Assembly: GCA_030867875.1 (NCBI GenBank)
Contig: JAOWCC010001634.1
Coordinates: 51,308,021-51,372,020 of the forward strand
DNA length: 64,000 bases
Reading direction: 5' to 3'
DNA from: Actinernus sp. WN-2022
Taxonomy: Eukaryota > Cnidaria > Anthozoa > Actiniaria > Actinernidae
Below, piece after piece: positions 19,992 through 32,400 of this stretch; position 1 is the first letter of the stretch, and the number at the start of each line of letters is the position of its first letter. A program made the translations under genes and the position numbers. The notes under the pieces are model-generated. The model had not been told where the DNA came from. It saw only the letters and a program-made list of their open reading frames with translations, and searched no databases.

Positions 19992-22215
19992 GTATCTGTG
20001 GATACCCAAGGAAATCATGGTGATTTATCAGCAGCCCTGAGGAAATGTACATTGCACTGCTAGTGACACAGGTACACTGTACTCAGGCCCATTTCATATA
20101 GCAAATGTTTTGTGTGCCAAATAGGGCAGAAGAGTACCTTCTTGTCGTCTGAATCAAATGGGTTAGACTTGTTTGAATTAGGTGCAGTAGATGCTGTCAC
20201 ATTGTGACACAGGAGCAGTGTTGATTCAATTGCTTTTCTCATGTACCATGAATAATTATTGTGTGAACCTTGAAATTAAATTTGTACTCTGTTATAATCT
20301 AGACCCTAATTCCCTGATAGCTACAACTGGTCCAACAAATTAGTTTGTAAGTTCAGTCAGAATCAAATGGTCGCTTCAATGCCAAACTAATTGTATTAAG
20401 TTTGGTGCATGAAAAGTTCGCCATCTGAAACTGGCCTCAGTGTCATAACTGTAATTATTCCTTGCAGTCTGTGTACCTTTCTTGCATTGGTGTTGCTAGT
20501 GCAAACAAGGCTTTACAGTTTCTATTAATTGTTTCCACTGCCCCCCAACACTCAATTCTTGCAAAAAGAAATGAAGATACATTTGTAAAAAAGCACAGGA
20601 ATTAAATATTTAGCGTTTGCAGATATTATTTTATTAAACAAGCATAAAAATCATATTACTCATCCTACCTCACAATTCTCAAATCTTCACTATCATTAAC
20701 TATTTTCAATATAAAACAATAAAAAACCCAATAGAAGGTGAGTAACCGTAACTAAGACATCACCCAGTGCAACTGTAGTAGAACTGTAACTGCCTCAGTT
20801 CATAGCAATCATAACTTTGGCAGTACTTTAATTAGTGAAATGGGGTAATCAAAGACAACAGTCCCTTGGGTTTCTAACACCAAATATAATTTGTCGTATA
20901 TGCAGCTGTGTAGGCATGTTTGCAAAATAGAAGAATTGATCTTAGTTTCCCAATTCCTACGGTCCTTAGTGTATATCTGTTAAACAAGACTCGTACAGCT
21001 AGTGCAAACTATGGTCTACTAGAACTGGCTTTAGGGATGAAAATCACGTTATTTTTTCATTGATGTATAAAGTTAATTGTGTTTTACATTAGATTCATGT
21101 ACATATTTTCTAATATACCAAGTTACAAAAATAATCATCAAGAAAGTTACCAAAAATATTGTAAATCGCTAACAGTTTTAAGTAAAAGAAATAAAACCAT
21201 TGCATCTTGAAAAGGAAACCAGTTTCTGCTGACTTGTACTTCTTCTTTAGGAATCAAATTGACCAGCTTTAGTTTTTAACAGAGTCATCAGTACTTCTAG
21301 ACATGAAAAAATGTTTTATGAATAATCATACTTATGACCCTTGTGACCCTGCATGTGCTGTCCTTGCAAAACCATTACAAAGTAACATGATGGGGCCATA
21401 CGTGTTTGACATTGGCAGCCTGGAAAAAAACTGTTCAGTCGGATGGGAAAATGTTGGTCCCTTGATCATTTGTATGGATCTCACTGCACTCGGTCATACA
21501 TCATTACCTTGAGACAACTATTTTCCCATCTGGCCCCTCCCAATCAGTCAATAAGTACATGTTATTGATAGGTGTAGCTGTATTATCACTGTTGAGCTAC
21601 AACTAAATAATAACACCCTGACATCTTTTATGGATTCTAAAAAGATATTTTACAACAACTGTCCAGGACAGGAGATTGCACACAATCACTTTGACAATTT
21701 CCCCTGTCCTCATGGTGCTACCTACTTGACTTTGTTTAGGTTGTTGTTGTAAAAAAAAATACAATAGTAGTTGGTGTGTCCTCTTATTTAGTGTGGATTC
21801 AATAGCAGCTCGTCAATCCACATCAATGACACGTCATGTTAAGGGACTGGTCAAAAATATATTTTTTGGGGGGGGGGGGGGGAGAGAGAGAGAAGGAAAT
21901 CAAAGTCTAAAAATATATAGCCCTCGCCCAACAATATAAGCATGACATATATATACCCTTCCCCCTCTTTTGCTCAGTGAAAAGAGGGATTATAAGGGGA
22001 AGGACCAACATTTTTTCATGACCCTTCCCTTGCTCCACCCCCCTCCCCCAGTTAATTTATTATCAGCCCTAAATAAGAGGTTCTACCATGATAAACTATT
22101 GTAAAATTTGTCATTTTACTTGACCTAAATTATCATTGACGTACATTGTAAGTTTGTTTGTTTGATGTACTTCACTCCATCCATATTTTAGTTTTGGCTG
22201 TCATCTATCGCACAT
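19992..22215 (+). other. RAD18-RYBP intergenic region
   Basis: No gene recognised. It contains AT-rich sequence (probable RAD18 3' UTR at its left), a G15 run at 21,868-21,882 followed by GA repeats, and short spurious ORFs. Confidence 0.6.
20718..20723 (+). terminator. Candidate poly(A) signal for RAD18
   Basis: AATAAA about 730 nt past the RAD18 stop, the first canonical hexamer I noticed downstream. This is position only; no other support. Confidence 0.3.
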
Positions 22216-22541
22216 GCCTTTGTCAGGAGCCCATAACTAGGAGCGTCCATCCCACATACTAGGCCTATGTACGTCACAGCGTTTTCACAAGTTAGGTTAT
22301 TTTTAGAATGGTTTCCCACTATTGTTGAGTTGCAATCGTTCCTAAGGGAATCAAATCACAAGAGCGTAGCAGCCATGTTGTTTGGTATAACAAAAGTAGC
22401 TAAAATGAGGCATCTTTTGTTCCGCCACGGTGCAACCATTAATTGGTGAGGAAAATCTAAAAATAGCCCAACTTGTAAAAACACTGACAACTAAATAACT
22501 ACATATGGATGCTCCTGGTTATGGGCTCCTGTCTTCGTACA
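22216..22541. mobile_element. Palindromic MITE
   Basis: GTCAGGAGCCCATAACTAGG on the left is matched by CTGGTTATGGGCTCCTGTC on the right. The arms are about 90 bp and include TAGGTTATTTTTAGA and its mirror TCTAAAAATAGCCC. Confidence 0.78.
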
Positions 22542-22937
22542 TATTCTATATTGGTTCTCATTGGATGAAATAGAGATTCGGCATATATTTGAACAGTTTT
22601 TAATAAGACACTGGTCATGGTTGCCAATTAGAATCATACTGCATTACATGATGACAGCCAAACACCCAGAACAAAGTTTCCTATCCTTTCATTAATTTCA
22701 AGCAAAAATAGGAACCCCTTTTGTGTGGGGCCCATTTTACTGAATACCTCCTCCCCCTGGAAAAACAAGTGTTTGATCTACATGTAGCTGTATGGCCACT
22801 TGGCTACATTCTTAAATCGCTAGTCCCAAGAGGACTATGCTTGTGCATATTTGATTGAATTTATTCTTGAAGAAGAACAGATGAATACTGTGAAGCACTA
22901 TTTTTCTGTGCCTTTGAGTCACATGCAATGAAGCACT

Positions 22938-22943
22938 TTTATT
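22938..22943 (-). terminator. Candidate poly(A) signal for RYBP
   Basis: AATAAA on the - strand about 265 nt past the RYBP stop. Another lies at 22,860-22,865. Confidence 0.45.
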
Positions 22944-23205
22944 GCCAGACATTAAACATGCCAATATCTGATTTCAACGATTCAAGGAATACCAGACAAA
23001 AAAACAATTTAAAGACAAGTGAAGCAAGACTTGTTATTACTGAACTATGAAGCTATTGAAACTCTAGAATGAGGGCAATCAAATATACACAAAGTTATGC
23101 AATGCCTGGCTCTAAACAGGAGGCCAGCAGCATTCACAATTCTCTGATGGATAAAGCTTCAGCACAGCAAAAGGCACCCAAACATCTACAGCAGTCATGC
23201 TGCTG

Positions 23206-23434
23206 TCATGAACTATCTTCTGGGGTTGCCCCATTACCAATATAGTCAAGAGAGGCATTTGATGGACCAGGTTCATAGCTACTTTCGGACAGGTCTGGAG
23301 AGTTTCTTTCTGGGCTCCCTGAGGGTAAATTTTCAGGCTTTAACAGTTTATAGTCTGTTATTATAACAGTAACATTGCCTACTGTCACAGCCATGTGCTG
23401 AGCACTGCTTCTGTCCACATTCTGAAGTCTTGGC
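23206..23434 (-). CDS. RYBP: RYBP last exon: RING1-binding hairpin
   Basis: Acceptor CACAG (- strand). It encodes [20 protein letters not shown] then [10 protein letters not shown], the signature C-terminal segment of RYBP/YAF2. A Ser/Pro/Glu-rich tail follows, ending NGATPEDSS. Confidence 0.93.
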
Positions 23435-26400
23435 CTGTGGGATCAAACATTCACATTATACCAGTAAATAATTTACATGTAAATACTGAAATACATGTAC
23501 AATGTACATGTAGATCTAACTATGTAAATCTGCCAACTACAAATATTAAATTGGAAAATGTGAATAACAAAGCGTTCTGGGTGGTTATAAAGCAGATTTT
23601 TCCATACACTTATGAACCAAAACATGTACTACATGTAGGTTTCTGACTGGCTGCTGTGCCATTTATCACTATACACAGATGGAAAAGTTATATACAGTCA
23701 AAGTTCTCTGCGGTCACTCTTGCTCCAGTTACAGACACCTTTCCAAAACCCTGTTTGAACTCTCCGGCAGTCAAACTCTGTATTTACACATTCCCGTAAG
23801 TGGACAGTTCCAGTTACAGACACTTTTTCTGATTCCCGAGGGTGTCCACTTATGGGAGCTAAATAATTATCATTTATATTGTAAAGAATAATTTATGTTA
23901 ACTAGGTTGCATTTTCTGTATTAATAAAAGTAGATCTCTTTTACAATAGAACAAGAGGCCCTGAGTGGCCTTAACTCATGCCACCTACATGTAGGAATAG
24001 GTGAATACATGGAGTTCTAGCATATTTTTGTGTCATACATGGTTTGTGCTTGGGAAGCCGGATAATTATAGACGTAGTCAGCTTGCCTGTTTGTTGCCCC
24101 ATTTCAGACCAGGTTCATGATAGTTCTCCAGAAGATTCAGTGCTTTGTTTTCCAATTATCGAAATTGGTACATTTCCTCTTGGGATACAGAAAAATAAAA
24201 AAGCATTACTCAAGGGAAAAGTCAGGTACGTGGTCTGAAATGGTAAAACAAACAGGCAAGCTGACTAGGTCTATTGATTCACTATTCATGCTCATTTATA
24301 TATAATGGAATTGCCTTTCGTAGGAATGCAATCACATGGTTGTACTAGATGGCAAACAAATCTTAATTAATATATTTAAAGGCACTTGTATGAGATCGGT
24401 AGTGTTTTTAACAAAACCTGTTTGTAAATGCTATTTTCCACCTCCAATCGATTGTCGATTTTTGTAACACAGCGTTTTTAAAGATAGCTTGCCATCCAGC
24501 ATCCATGGCAACGTCTTTCCTACAAGCTCAATTCATTCGTTCACAAAGTATTATACCAGCACATGACTGTTTCCTGCAAAAGGCCTATCATAACTGCTCC
24601 CAGTAATTATGATAAGTCAACTTCACATAACACTGTCTCTGAACTTAACTTGCTCAAAAATATTACAAATATTGAGTTTTCTTTTGTATTTTAGAAAACA
24701 ATTCTTTTTAGCAGGGATTACCAACCCATACTTTTCAACATTCTTAGAAATCAATACTTTTCAGTAGGATCAATGGAGTGATAATATTATTTCTAACTTC
24801 ACTGTCCAAGCACAGGTGCTATTATATTGTAGCATACAATGTACATGTAACTTTTCCTTTAGCTAATAATAGCTATTATTCCTTTTGAATATTTAGGCAT
24901 TGTGTCATTCTAAATGTGAAATAAAGTCATCTATCTAGATCTGCATGCAGTTTTATTTTAGAGTAGAGTGGTGACATTTCAAATATTGGGGCTAGTGTTC
25001 ATATTCTACATCTTGCAGGAGGCTGAATTTTAACAAAATTTTATCACTGGGGTCGGCTTTCCCAAATTAATTCTTACTATACATGTACAATGTATATGTC
25101 ATGAAGTGACCGAGTGAAAATACCGACACTGGCCATGCCCTCGCTACAACAACAGGAATCGGGCTATTTACTGCTATATTTGATGCCATTACTCTCAACA
25201 GAAAGGAATATTAAACAAGAAGATGCTCATATCAATATTTAAAAGTACTCCTGACGCTTACCGAGAGGTCAGTTCAGATCAAAGAACTGATGAGCGAGGG
25301 ATCATGTCAAGTTTACTTAACCATTTGACGATGGAGTTGTAACTCTATAAGCTTAGATCGTAAACATGATCCGAACTGAAAAATTGGGCCATTATTTTAC
25401 TACATGTATGTATTTTAAGCCATTACTTTTAAAAGGCATAAATAAACACGACACTACTACAAGCTGGTGAAGTTTATTACTATATATATATATCATTTGT
25501 TTACTGGTCTGGTATTACTGGTCTACGTGCGTTCAGGAGCGCCACCAGTTATTGTGTCGTAAAATGTGCAAAATTTCCCTCGAAAGTCCATAAAACTATT
25601 GTCAGCCCTAGAAAAACTCAACATCTTAGCATTACAGTCGAAGAAACTTTTGGTTTTAGGAAAATAGTAGCTACAAATGGCCCAAAACACTTTCGTCTTT
25701 GCTCACATTCAAACTCTTCGTATTTGCGAAGTCTATCAGTGTCCAGTCCCCCACTCCACAAAGTTTGCCATGTTCATGTGCACAGTGCTTTCTGATTGGT
25801 TTATGGCGAAATACCTCAACACAAAAAATTAAAAAGACTTGCGATTTCCGACTCGTGCCGGCCAAAGGCCTGGCCCGAGTAATGATGGTATTAGAAGTGC
25901 CTGTGGGAATTAACACATCGTTCAAGGGAAATTAATTTATTTTCCTCTTTTCCCCCCATAAATTTTCTATTTATCAAGTGGCTCCAATATTCATTGTATC
26001 ATAATGGTACACTGTATTTCTTAACATCATAGCAAACTATAAGGTAGCCTGATTTTCAGACAGTACGAGGTCGTCCGCTCACTTCCTCCCCCTCCCCGTC
26101 TGATGGACTTCATTGACTTTCGTGTTCCTGACGTCATCAACCTTTGTTTTTACAATAAGCCAATATGAACACGCGTAAGAATTGAAGCGTGAAGTGTAGA
26201 ACAGTCCTGCAGTATAGTAGCGGCTTTTACTACAATACAATACAATAACTTTTATTTAAACATGATAAAAGATTAAAGCGTTGCCGCTTGTGGGGTCGTG
26301 TATAATACTAAAATAAACTAGTTACATATATTCAAATTTCACATTAAAATGCTAACTATATATAATGTTGTTGAAAACTAACTATTTTAAATTACACTGA

Positions 26401-29400
26401 TATATTGGTAAAAATCAAAATTTGTTATTAATCATCTACATTGTATTTTAAAACTAATAATTCAGTAATATTTATAATAATCGTTCTTGTGAGGGGCAGT
26501 TTGCGGTGATTCAGATCCAAAATCTAAATTATGCAGGGCCTGTGATTTACTAGTTGGATCTATCAGCTTTCATGCACTGAAAATAACATTCTACAGCTTC
26601 AACCTTCTGTCGATTTCTCAGAATGGTATCCTGTTTGAGCTGCTGTGGTTCTTTGGAGAGCAGGAACTTTTTAAACGGACGTTTGCGTGCAGTATTTGCA
26701 GGACAAGTGTATGAGAATGCATACAAGAAATATCTGCCTCGATTCCATGCCATAAAGTTTGTTACTCACAACTTAGAACTTTTACGCTTTTACTTTTATT
26801 TTTAAAACGTTTTGAAGCTTGATATGTATGCCGATTAGTTACACAAGACCCTAAAGTTGTCCTAGTGTAGGTTTTTTGGTATCAGAGATTGTTTTAACCG
26901 GACTTTTTGTGCAAAGTTTAGATGCCATTGCCATACATGTACGTGAACTTACGGAAGTGTGTTCATAATTCTGAAAACAAAAATATTCACCCAAGTGTCA
27001 TGAAACTTTTTCCATAACATACTCAGTATGTGTGTTCACTCCTGCAGAAAAATCAATATTTCATGAAAGATTTGGTCTTCTAAAAGTCAAAAAACTAGGA
27101 GAATGTTTGAGATCTATTAAATGCATGAGATTTACTGTATAAGCGGAGGAAGATTAGTGATTTACCAAAGCCCGTACATAGATTCACAAACACATCGTTC
27201 CGATGAATGAACGATTCCAATGCTTTCTTCTGCTCTGGATATAGCTTCGAAATCCTGAAAACTTTACAATTTCGGTCGACACACTGCTCAAGTTCTTCCC
27301 CAATGCCATTCAGAAAAATATGCGAGCACATTCCTTAAATTCCAGACTTTGCCAAAAGTGTAAAGTTTGCTCTGATTGGTTGACATTATGACATCAGGAA
27401 CACGAAAGTCTATGAAGTCCATCAGACTGGGAGGGGGAGGACGTGAGCGGACGACCTCGTACCGTCTGAAAATCAGGCTAACTACAAATGTATAAGCTAG
27501 GCAGCAATTAAATGAGTTGACCGATTCAAGTCACCTGACGTTTCCCCCTTAATGTTTTCTTGTTTTTCTGCATCCCAAGAGGAAATGTACCAATTTCTCT
27601 AATTGGAAAACAAAGCAGTGAATCCTCTGGGCCGGGGAGCTATCACATATGATCTGAATTGGGCCAACAAATGTACAAGCTAAATATGCCCTTTGCAGGA
27701 CCTGGTCATGTGACCTTTTTAGCCTGTCAATCAAAAAAAAATTGGTGCTAGAACATAAATGCCAGAAATGGAAAGAGCAAGCCAAAATTAGTAAAAAGCC
27801 CAAGCTTTAGGTTCATATCTTTAAAACTGAAGGAATGGCAAATTTTTGAAAACTCTATAATTTAGCTTAATTTAACAGAGTTTGTAAGGCTTTTCTTTGC
27901 TGACTGGCCCAGCTTGCCACATACATGTACACCACCTAAAAAAACCTGCATCCAAAGTTTTGTGATTCAAGTGTGGATTTTCAGCTTCCATAAAATATAC
28001 ACAGTTTCGCTTGTTTGGCCATTAATTAGAAGGACCATTCAACAATTTTTGGAACGTCGAACTGGCATCCTACCTCATCCTTTTTAGTGGTCGTTTGCTA
28101 GGTGTTTTTTTCAGAGGAATTACTGGTATGTACTGCTGTGCCACTTGCTGAGCTACAAGCTGGGCATTGATTCTTGGCTTTCTGCAATGAAGTAGAGTGG
28201 ACAAGAACTCAGTGGATTATATATGGTGTTCATATCCTGTGTACAAATGGCTGTTCCACAATAATGAATCCATCATATCAAGAGCAGGGCTAGCCTTGCT
28301 ATATATACCTGACATAAATCACTCATAAAATTCTTATGCACTTAATTAGTTTCCAATATGCAAGCCTGTCTCAATGGACCAATCAGATTATACCTACATG
28401 TATATATATATATTATGGAACGTGAGGGGGGGGGGGGGTTAAAAGAGAAGGGGGGCTAAACTGATGATTTAGCCTGTACCTATGAAATCGCTTTGTTTTC
28501 AAACTAAACAAAAGCCACTTCAAAAGGTATACATGTATGTCACAATTCCATCCCAGGCCCTACATGTATCTGTTGCATAACATTTGGTTGAAGCAGGTTA
28601 CAGAAAACTGTTGTTTCAATGATTTCTCTTTCCATAACCTTTTTTGTAGAGCAATATAATTGTAAATAAACTTCTAAAAATATATGAAAAAATACATTTC
28701 ATTTCCTAGGCACTGTAACCTGGTTTGGTTATGTTTGTGAGACTTTTGACATACATGTACATTTTGCAGCAGAAGGAAAAATAAGTTTTTTTTATATTGA
28801 TGTGGTAGCCATTGGTTGTGGTAATACAACCTCTAACCTATCAGAAGCTCTCCCGATCGTGTGTCACACTCACAAGCAGAATTTCTGCTTATTAGCCACG
28901 ATTGAGGGAGTGTTGTTATTTCACCTTTGGTTTAAAGTCTCATAAAGAAAAACATGTTGGATTGGATTGCCATGGGATTAGTATATTATACTTAATTGCC
29001 AAAGTCAAAGAAGACTTCTCAAAGAAAAATATTCCATCACTTACAGCTTATCCAAGAGTTGGATTTTAATCAAGAAATTGTGTATGATTCTACTACAAAA
29101 TTATAAAGACATCTGCTGAAGCTGACATTATTTGTTTTCAAGAACTTATTGGTTGACTTTACTGTCATAAATACACTGTAAAACTTAAGATTCTTCTTGT
29201 TTGGCAGTTTATTCACGAGTTGAACGCACTTCAGTTAGAATATTTCTAACAATAGCTCTAGCTGGACAAAATAAAAAATAAAATTTGAAATTTAATTAGC
29301 TTCACCTTATTCCATTTAATGTTCAAGGTCAATAATATTGCAAGTTATTAGCCCCTAAAGGGGGCTGTGTGCAAAAAGGGAATAAGTACATGTATCTCCT

Positions 29401-32400
29401 GATCACATTCCAATTCTCCTTCAATTTCTTTGTTTCTATAAAGGGAGAATTTAGAACATGCATGGTCAAGAGTCGCACCCGTTTTGCACACAGCCCTTCA
29501 ATGAAAGCAACATACTTTTTAATTTTAATGTCAGTATTGATAAACTGGAGGCAGGCATGGAACCTACAATTTTACATCCTGATCCGAGAAGACATGAAGG
29601 TCTAACCATTTGTAGTTCATGAAGGAGATTGTTTCCCAAAGGCAGCACCTTCTACTCAATTGTTTTAAGACCCTGAGCGTTGGTCCAGCCAGGGTTTGAA
29701 CCTGCGACCTCCCGCACATGCATCAGACTGGTTCTTACATGTATCAGTAATTATAACCACTCAGTTAACTGGGAGGTGCCCTCAGCTGCTTTCATTATGT
29801 CTTCAACAAGGGAGTATTGCCAAGTATTAATATTAGAAGAGCATTGTTGATCACTAAGATATGGCTGTGATAAGTGATTTGGTACAGTCTGGTGGCATAT
29901 TATTACTGAATGACATGTTACATGTATACAGTCAGTCTTTGAGCGGGACTGGTGTACTGTACATGCAGCCTGCTTGCTTTGGCATTTGAATCAAATTCTT
30001 TAGACCACTGTACATGTGTTGTTACAATATTATCTTATTAAAGTAGTATTGTGTGATCAGTATTTATAAGCACAACCTTGGCTTGGTAAACGATGCAATG
30101 AAGTACTAAATTTAGTGATATTAAAATAATAGTGCTAATATGTTGAGGTATATGCATTTAAATAGCCCACTTTCAATCTATACTAGATATATTTAATTTT
30201 ACTATGGAGCTTGCCCTCATATTGAAACCGGCCTTTGTGCATGAGAATTAGTGAAGCATATTTTGAAAATATTTCATTGATGCACATGGCATGCAGTGGA
30301 GATGTGTTTTCTTTTGGCTGAGTGCTTCTTTTTTTGGTGTGAACAAAGCCTGTGCAAATAGTGTTGTATACCGGGGGGGGTACTCTGGAAATTTTTGGGT
30401 AGGGGTGTGCCGTATTACCTCAAAACCCTGACCCTATCCCAGACCTAAAATGGTGATTTTCCACACCCGATCCCAAACCTAAGCTTGAAAATCGATACCC
30501 TATCCCAGACCTAGTTCAGATTTGCTATTAAACTACAAGTAAGTACATGCCTTTTAAAGGTCTGGTAAAGATAAAAGAACCTTGTATAGACCCTATAGAT
30601 GCAGAAGTCCTGGTGACTTGCATGTCTTGCATCTCCCTGGGCACTTCAATTTCAACATTCCAGAGGACCTACCAGCCTCGTTAACATGCAAGTCACCAGG
30701 ACTTATGCATGGGTCTATATTAAAATGTTTACACAATCTAACACAGACACAATATTAAAAAGATTGTTTTCAAAGTGAATTAAAACAGTCTTTGTAATGT
30801 TTACGCAATCTAACACATTGACAATTAAGTAAAGGTCCAGATAAGAACTGTAGTAGAATCCATTGTTCTGCAGCAATGAGCCTCTCCCACACACGATTTT
30901 GCTTGAATATGCCTTAAGTGCTTTAGGAGGTATCTACAGTCCCAACTACATCTCAAAATTATGCTATTGGCTCTTTTTTCTGTGAAAACGCAGAGAAGCC
31001 ACCATCCAGCCAATCGGATATAGAGAAAACAAAGGATTTTTCGATCGCAAATGTGAGAACTTTCCCCACACACGATATTCTTCAAAATTAAACCATGGTT
31101 AGTTTGATCAAAAATAAATTCAAACCACAAAAAGATATCGAATGAAAATGCATTATTTCGATGGGTTTCTTTTGAATTTATAAGTATCAACCAATGAAAT
31201 TACGAGAAAGAATAATAGAAAATTAACACCTTTTAACATTCCTTGCCGCAGATACTACAGTTCTTATCTGGACCATTACTTAAATAGAACAGACATGGAG
31301 TACTTCCAAGTCATTGCAGTTATTTTACTGGATTTGGAAGAGTAGTAGTCTGTTGTGGATAGCGCACGAGCGTGATCAGCGAAAACCATACCCTATCCCA
31401 GACCGAAATAGGTACCCTATCCCAGACCAAATTAGATACCCTATAACCCATGAAAACCATACCCTATAGCACAGCACATTCCCCTATACCCCTTGGTTGT
31501 GTACTGTGACATGTACAATTACTTCATGTATCTCACAATATTTTAATAGACCAATATATAGGACACCTGGGCACAACTTCAACAAACATTAATAGATTCT
31601 TAACATTAACCTTCTGTACACGAGGCCTTGTAAACAGGTAAAGAAGGTTAACAAGGCTTAGCGCTATTAAACGAAGTTTCAGTATGAAGTCAAACCATAT
31701 TGGATTACGGAGATGAGAGATACTGATCAGCACGGATTCAATTTGTATTAATCGAATCTGTAGTTTGCCTCCCATTTTGATGTTAATAGAGGGACCCATG
31801 GTTTATTTCCGTATTTGAAGATTACGAGAAATCTCTAGATTTACTCGGAAGACATGTGGTAGTATTATATTTAGTTAGATTAGATAAAATCAAAAATCTA
31901 TTGAGAGAAATCCTTCTTAATAAACCATACTGACTATACTTCTGCAAATTGTTATCCATGTTATTCGAAACAGGAAGATAAAGTATGAATTTCAGATGGC
32001 AAACCATTGAAGTACAGTGCTACCCATACACACAGTACCTTGTCGAAGTACCCTTACGCACGTCACACATTGCACATTTGAACGCTTCCGATGTGTTCCT
32101 ATATGTACAGACGCTGCAATCCCAGTAACTTTCGTCGGATATTTGCCTTACGGGTTTGTATTTGAGTCTGGAGAAATGAAAAGACAACACATTAGAGCAC
32201 ACATGCACGCCACAAGGAACAAGCACGCGACACGCCAGAAACACAACCAACACTCGCCAACAGATAAAGAAATTGTAATAAAAGGCATTGAGATACGTGT
32301 GAAATTAAAACTGCTACCATACAATATTACGAGGTAAAATTCAGGTGTTAATCTGTGGTCCTTATAGCTCAATGCTGAAGTCGTACATAAATGATGTATG

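Larger units (their letters stand above)
26045..27480. mobile_element. TIR element carrying a RecQ-like helicase fragment
   Basis: Inverted ends about 110 bp long: TAGCCTGATTTTCAGACAGT on the left and its complement on the right, with shared inner words TACGAGGTCGTCCGCTCAC and GACTTTCGTGTTCCTGA. Inside, on the - strand, are a helicase N-terminal fragment (27,095-27,331) and an unrecognised ORF (26,550-26,753). It lies in the long RYBP intron. Confidence 0.8.
30371..31495. repeat. CCCTATCCCAGACC minisatellite split by insertions
   Basis: Degenerate units of TACCCTATCCCAGACC occur at 30,420-30,520 and again at 31,380-31,470. The intervening ~860 bp contains two palindromic elements (30,584-30,720 and 30,829-31,282), so one array appears to have been split by insertions. 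Confidence 0.7.

Noticed and set aside
25671..25935. Overlapping ORFs on both strands
   Set aside because: No domain, no splice context, and both strands are open by chance.
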